A DNA stretch of 7,212 nucleotides from Chitinispirillales bacterium (GTDB lineage Bacteria > Fibrobacterota > Chitinivibrionia > Chitinivibrionales > Chitinispirillaceae), in assembly GCA_031254445.1 (NCBI GenBank), contig JAIRUL010000282.1, positions 1 to 7,212 of the forward strand, written 5' to 3'. This document shows positions 4,624 through 7,212 of this stretch, one piece after another. The notes under the pieces were generated by a model. The model was not told the DNA's origin, ran no database searches, and saw only the letters and a list, made by a program, of their open reading frames with translations. Position 1 is the stretch's first letter. Every line of letters starts with the position of its first letter. Made by a program: the position numbers and the translations under genes.

Positions 4624-6666
4624 TTCCACCCCCTCCCCCTCTCCCATCTCAAACTGCTCCAATACCTTAATCCTCACACGGATATCAGGGTGCGTAGACG
4701 TCAAGCTGTCGGCTGCGAATAAGCGATTCCAGAATCCGTTTTTACCGTCTTCACCGTCTTTACCGATTTTACCGTCTTTACCGGTTTTACCGATTTTACC
4801 GCTGTTACCGTCTTTCTGTGGCTTCTTGTTCTTCTTTTTTTTACCGTTCTCTTTTTCTTCCGCGCTCTTTTCCGTGCACGGGTTCGATATGAACATCTCC
4901 GCAATATCTTCGTTTACCACTCCGTCAATGTAGTCGTTCCTCGATATCTTTTTAAGCGCGTCCGCTATGGCCCACGGCTTTCCTGTGAGCTGCGCGGCGG
5001 CCGCGTCGGCGATGTATTCGTGTTTGCGCGATATGGCGAAGTGCATTAGCGTTGTGACGGCGTTTATTATGGATAGAACGATCCACGCGGCGGCGGCAAC
5101 AGCAAGGACGCCCACAAGAGTTGCCCCGCCGCCCTTGCCCTTGCCTTTGCCTATGCCTATGCATCCGAGCGCTAGAATGCCGTTCCCGGATAGGATGGGG
5201 CGCAGCGTGGCGTACCATACGATTATAGGCAACGCCCTATAGATTCCGTTGAAGACCATGGAGAGCGTGCATAGCTTCACGTCGCCGTTGCGGATGTGCG
5301 ACAGCTCGTGGGCTATCACCCCCTCAAGCTCGTTGTCGCTCAATTTTTTGATGATGCCGGTCGTAAGGGTGATAGCGTAGTCGTCCTCCCTGATCCCGCT
5401 GGCGAATGCGTTTAACGCGCCCGTCTCTATAACGCATAGACGCGGCATCTTCGCCATCCCGCAGGATATGCAGAGGTTCTCCAGCAGGTTGTATATGCGC
5501 GGGCATTCGTCGCGGCTTATTGGGCGCGCTTGCGTCATCTTGTCGATAGACTTCCTATAGCCGCAATACGAGAATACATACCACGCGACGAAAACAGCCA
5601 AAAACGCCGCGCTCCATAAGATACTGCCTATAAGAAACGCAAGGAACACGGAGATGGCGATGGCGAAAAGCGGGTAAAGCAGGAACATCGCCGCAGTGGA
5701 TATCCTGTTCTTGCGCTGCTGCGCCTCCATGCCAACGTATGGAACCCTAATATCGCAATCGTTTGGCCGCCTAAGCGCGCATCTAACCTGCATCGCAACG
5801 GAGAGGAACAGCGCAGCCGATACATATATTATAGGCCATAGGAAAGCGGGATTGCCGCGGTGTTGATTAAATATCTCTATCGCGCGCATACATACATACA
5901 CAATGGCTAATATACACATCGGCACAATATCCGGACTCGTAGATAAATTGTTGATAAGATTTTCGATTGCCTCGCTGAAGCTGGACGGATAGCCAGCGCT
6001 GTCCCGGCGTAGCCCAAAACCCAACCCATCGGCGTTCGCCGTAGAGAAGCAACACAACGCCGCGAGAAAAACCGCCATCGCCCCCACCCGCGGCCTGCGG
6101 TTCGCCGCGTCGCGGTCGACGCCTACGTCCGCCATATCGAACCACGCGCCCTTGCAATGCCCGAGCATCCCCGCGAAGAGTATGTTCGGGAAGAGGTCGC
6201 AGGCCGTGTTGTACTCCTTCGTGGCCGCGTTAAAAAAGCGCCGCGCCGCCGCGAGCTTGTTCTCGGTGTCCGCTATCTCACGCATGAGCGTGCTGAACTT
6301 CCCGCTAGCCTTGAGCGCCGGGTTTGAGTCGCACGCGGACTTAAACCCCGATAGCGCCGCCGAGACCCGCTTGTCGGCGCGTATCTTGTCGTCGATGGAA
6401 AACGCCGCGAACGCCGCGTCCCGCGCCGCCACGACGCCCTCTATAGCCTGGTCCCCGCGATCTATATACGCCTTAGCCGCGTCCACAAGCTGCGGGATAA
6501 CGTCGTAGCGGTGCACGAGCTGGACATCGACATTGGCGAACGCGCCCTCGCGGTTCTGCCTCAGCCGCGCGAGGCTGTTGTATGTCAAAACGAGAAACAA
6601 AACGCAAACGGCAAGAACGCCAAGCAAACCCGCTCCGCCTATTACCATAATGGTCGATGTGGACAC
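4618..6666 (-). CDS. LemA-HtpX fusion: membrane-anchored LemA domain joined to an M48 zinc metalloprotease
   Basis: This 682-residue protein opens with a membrane helix (about 7-29) and a LemA domain (about 29-185; YNSLARLRQNREGAFANVDV, HRYDVIPQLVDAAKAY, YNTACDLFPNILFAGMLG). A signal-peptide-like stretch follows (about 189-213: RRPR, a hydrophobic core, then STANADG). Further helices lie near 248-264, 274-292, 324-347 and 350-368. The HtpX-like M48 domain has HELSH (453-457) with zinc ligands His453 and His457 and catalytic Glu454, the third ligand Glu550 in RKHEYIAD, helices near 474-492 and 515-541, and the closing STHPDIRVRI (657-666). HtpX proteases cut damaged inner-membrane proteins on the cytoplasmic side. 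Residues 600-644 insert a lysine-rich run and nine Gly-X-Y triplets. Separate LemA (about 190 residues) and HtpX (about 290) are often operon neighbours. The GTG start at 6666 has AAAGG nine bases upstream; the next ATG (6648) would have no ribosome binding site. It is the first of three same-strand membrane-stress-type genes. Confidence 0.88.
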   Translation of the reverse strand: MSTSTIMVIGGAGLLGVLAVCVLFLVLTYNSLARLRQNREGAFANVDVQLVHRYDVIPQLVDAAKAYIDRGDQAIEGVVAARDAAFAAFSIDDKIRADKRVSAALSGFKSACDSNPALKASGKFSTLMREIADTENKLAAARRFFNAATKEYNTACDLFPNILFAGMLGHCKGAWFDMADVGVDRDAANRRPRVGAMAVFLAALCCFSTANADGLGFGLRRDSAGYPSSFSEAIENLINNLSTSPDIVPMCILAIVYVCMRAIEIFNQHRGNPAFLWPIIYVSAALFLSVAMQVRCALRRPNDCDIRVPYVGMEAQQRKNRISTAAMFLLYPLFAIAISVFLAFLIGSILWSAAFLAVFVAWYVFSYCGYRKSIDKMTQARPISRDECPRIYNLLENLCISCGMAKMPRLCVIETGALNAFASGIREDDYAITLTTGIIKKLSDNELEGVIAHELSHIRNGDVKLCTLSMVFNGIYRALPIIVWYATLRPILSGNGILALGCIGIGKGKGKGGGATLVGVLAVAAAAWIVLSIINAVTTLMHFAISRKHEYIADAAAAQLTGKPWAIADALKKISRNDYIDGVVNEDIAEMFISNPCTEKSAEEKENGKKKKNKKPQKDGNSGKIGKTGKDGKIGKDGEDGKNGFWNRLFAADSLTSTHPDIRVRIKVLEQFEMGEGEGVEA
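4735..4815 (-). repeat. Nine-unit 9-bp in-frame repeat encoding collagen-like Gly-X-Y
   Basis: The tract codes for residues 618-644 of the LemA-HtpX protein. It has nine consecutive triplets ending in glycine, mostly Lys-Asp-Gly, Lys-Ile-Gly, Lys-Thr-Gly and Lys-Asn-Gly. The DNA unit is AAA-N-N-C-GGT-like with variation at the middle codon, which suggests expansion by 9-bp slippage. It sits between ISNP (593-596) and the closing STHP motif of the M48 domain, preceded by a lysine-rich run (609-615). Confidence 0.9.
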
Positions 6667-6718
6667 CGCCTACAGCCTTTCTGTAACATTGAGTCACATA
6701 CTTTACATGATGGGTATG

Positions 6719-6735
6719 ATTGCCCAAAAGGCAAT
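6719..6735. other. Short hairpin in the LemA-HtpX leader
   Basis: ATTGCC (6719-6724) and GGCAAT (6730-6735) form a perfect 6-bp inverted repeat around CAAAA. It lies 53 bases before the GTG start on the minus strand and could be an operator half-site pair or a leader stem. Chance occurrence is possible. Confidence 0.35.
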
Positions 6736-6812
6736 TATTGTCATGGATAATATAATACCGTTTTGCATAGTCTGTATTGAAAAAATTATCTTTTTTAAAT
6801 GCGAATTCCTAC

Positions 6813-6841
6813 TTGACAGACCGGCGAGCGGAGATTATAGT
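6813..6841 (+). promoter_or_regulatory. Near-consensus sigma70 promoter pointing right
   Basis: TTGACA (6813-6818) is a perfect -35 box, and TATAGT (6836-6841) follows at exactly 17 bases with one mismatch to the -10 consensus. This is the best promoter in the window. It points away from the LemA-HtpX gene toward the short ORF at 6993, giving a leader of about 145 bases. Confidence 0.65.
6834..6839 (-). promoter_or_regulatory. Possible -10 box for the LemA-HtpX gene
   Basis: The minus strand reads a perfect TATAAT here, overlapping the -10 box of the rightward promoter. The only -35-like partner, TTGCAA (6866-6861), is 21 bases away, which is too far for a standard promoter. It may need an activator or be fortuitous; TATTAT/TATATT near 6750 is an alternative. 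Confidence 0.25.
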
Positions 6842-6848
6842 AAAAGAC

Positions 6849-6877
6849 TTGACGCAGCCGTTGCAATATATTATCTT
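6849..6877 (+). promoter_or_regulatory. Possible second tandem promoter
   Basis: TTGACG (6849-6854) and TATCTT (6872-6877) are 17 bases apart, just downstream of the stronger promoter. The -10 is a poorer match. The -35 overlaps the expected start site of the first promoter, so it may be coincidental in AT-rich DNA. Confidence 0.3.
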
Positions 6878-6992
6878 TATATATAGATATTAGCCTGCGA
6901 AGCTGCCTTAAAGGCGGTCATGTAATTGTAGGGAAAATAAACGGTTTTAGTGCGCATGATAAACCTATTTTGGATCGAGGAGGTCTATAGCG

Positions 6993-7094
6993 GTGACGAT
7001 GTTTTCACAGGAAACCATCCATAAATACCTACTGCGGATTTTAGGTTTAAAATCAAAATCTTTTAAATCTTTTTCAGACGAAGCCGAAGCCTAA
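6993..7094 (+). CDS. Possible 33-residue small protein with strong ribosome binding site
   Basis: GAGGAGGT at 6977-6984 is a near-perfect Shine-Dalgarno sequence ending eight bases before the GTG at 6993. The reading frame then runs 33 codons to TAA at 7092. The product starts MTMFSQETIHKYLLRILGLK and ends in a Lys/Ser/Phe-rich tail (KSFKSFSDEAEA) encoded by the first unit of the direct repeat array at 7053-7164. An alternative overlapping ORF, ATG 6956 to TAA 7024 (22 codons), reads MINLFWIEEVYSGDDVFTGN and ends HP, but lacks a good ribosome binding site. Both are downstream of the strong rightward promoter. It could be a real small protein, or the surviving 5' end of a gene cut by repeat insertion. 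No function is recognised. Confidence 0.4.
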   Translation: MTMFSQETIHKYLLRILGLKSKSFKSFSDEAEA

Positions 7095-7164
7095 AAATCT
7101 TTTAAATCTTTTTCAGACGAAGCCTATAAAAGTCAAAATCTTTAAATCTTTTTCAGACGAAGCC
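7053..7164 (+). repeat. Three-copy direct repeat array (about 33-bp unit, 39-40-bp period)
   Basis: Copies lie at 7053-7085, 7092-7124 and 7133-7164. Each reads AAAATCTTT(T)AAATCTTTTT followed by CAGACGAAGCC; copy 3 lacks one T. The spacers between copies are only 6 and 8 bases (GAAGCC and TATAAAAG), too short for CRISPR spacers. The first spacer repeats the end of the unit. The A/T-rich half resembles sequence at 1208-1230 and 3131-3161, which suggests a genome-wide intergenic repeat family. Confidence 0.8.
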
Positions 7165-7200
7165 TACGGCTTCATAACGTGTGGCGCAGAGCCGCCACAC
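7159..7200 (+). repeat. Two hairpins following the repeat array
   Basis: GAAGCC-TAC-GGCTTC (7159-7173) is a perfect 6-bp stem. GTGTGGCG (7179-7186) and CGCCACAC (7193-7200) form a perfect 8-bp stem around CAGAGC. The second is followed by AAAGTCAAAGTC to the end of the window, with no T tract, so it is not a standard terminator for plus-strand transcripts. The AT-rich block, then GC palindrome, then AAAGTC order resembles the arrangement at 3131-3183. Confidence 0.55.
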
Positions 7201-7212
7201 AAAGTCAAAGTC

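Larger units (their letters stand above)
6667..6992. other. Divergent noncoding region upstream of the LemA-HtpX gene
   Basis: This AT-rich region of about 325 bp separates the minus-strand fusion gene from the plus-strand short ORF. It contains the plus-strand promoters at 6813-6841 and 6849-6877, a perfect minus-strand TATAAT at 6839-6834, further minus-strand -10-like TATTAT/TATATT at 6757-6749, and a 6-bp hairpin at 6719-6735. No long ORF with coding character is seen. GCTGCC/GGCGGT around 6902-6917 could pair, but I recognise no known riboswitch or RNA family. Confidence 0.55.

Noticed and set aside
3672..4670. Long plus-strand open frame of 332 codons opposite the SPFH gene
   Set aside because: It is the antisense of a well-recognised SPFH gene with strong family motifs, has no recognisable domain, and has no ribosome binding site.
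6533..6886. Plus-strand 117-codon frame over the 5' end of the LemA-HtpX gene
   Set aside because: Half of it is antisense to the LemA domain, and the rest is AT-rich promoter DNA; no ribosome binding site or domain is seen.
7053..7164. CRISPR array
   Set aside because: Three repeat units are separated by only 6 and 8 bases, too short for spacers, and no cas gene is present.

Overview
The window reads as a diderm, probably anaerobic bacterium with a moderately GC-rich genome. The diderm inference rests on an outer-membrane-type protein with a signal peptide, POTRA-like modules and the start of a barrel at the left edge. The DksA/TraR protein has lost most of its zinc-finger cysteines, as is common in the Bacteroidota/Fibrobacterota (FCB) broad group, and the ThiC is of the short form. 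The intergenic DNA is AT-rich and full of short dispersed repeats. A Fibrobacterota-like host would fit, but that is inference: no rRNA, tRNA or other phylogenetic marker is present.

Layout. (1) 1-1200, minus strand: a sigma70-like promoter, then a DksA/TraR-type regulator, then six bases after its stop a secreted Omp85/BamA-like protein that runs off the left edge. (2) 1353-2630, plus strand: a monocistronic short-form ThiC (thiamin pyrimidine synthase, or possibly its 5-hydroxybenzimidazole synthase paralogue) with no visible TPP riboswitch. (3) 2567-6666, minus strand: three genes read right to left, namely a 682-residue LemA-HtpX fusion, a 381-residue SPFH/virion-core (YdjI-like) protein ending in a SHOCT domain, and a double zinc-ribbon single-pass membrane protein. 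The last gene converges on thiC and overlaps its 3' end by 64 bp. (4) 6667-7212: a noncoding or sORF-bearing region with a very good plus-strand promoter, a short ORF with a strong ribosome binding site, and a three-copy direct repeat array followed by hairpins.

How the genes may work together. LemA, HtpX-type M48 proteases, SPFH proteins and zinc-ribbon membrane proteins recur together in bacterial membrane-stress loci (for example pspA-ydjGHI of Bacillus subtilis). Here the LemA and protease parts are one polypeptide, the SPFH protein carries SHOCT, and a separate double zinc-ribbon protein completes the set, with no PspA in view. I infer a compact inner-membrane quality-control module. Its oddest parts are the fusion itself, a signal-peptide-like segment inside it, and a nine-triplet collagen-like Gly-X-Y tract inserted in the protease domain. 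The neighbouring Omp85-like gene may be an envelope function by coincidence, since it belongs to a different transcription unit.
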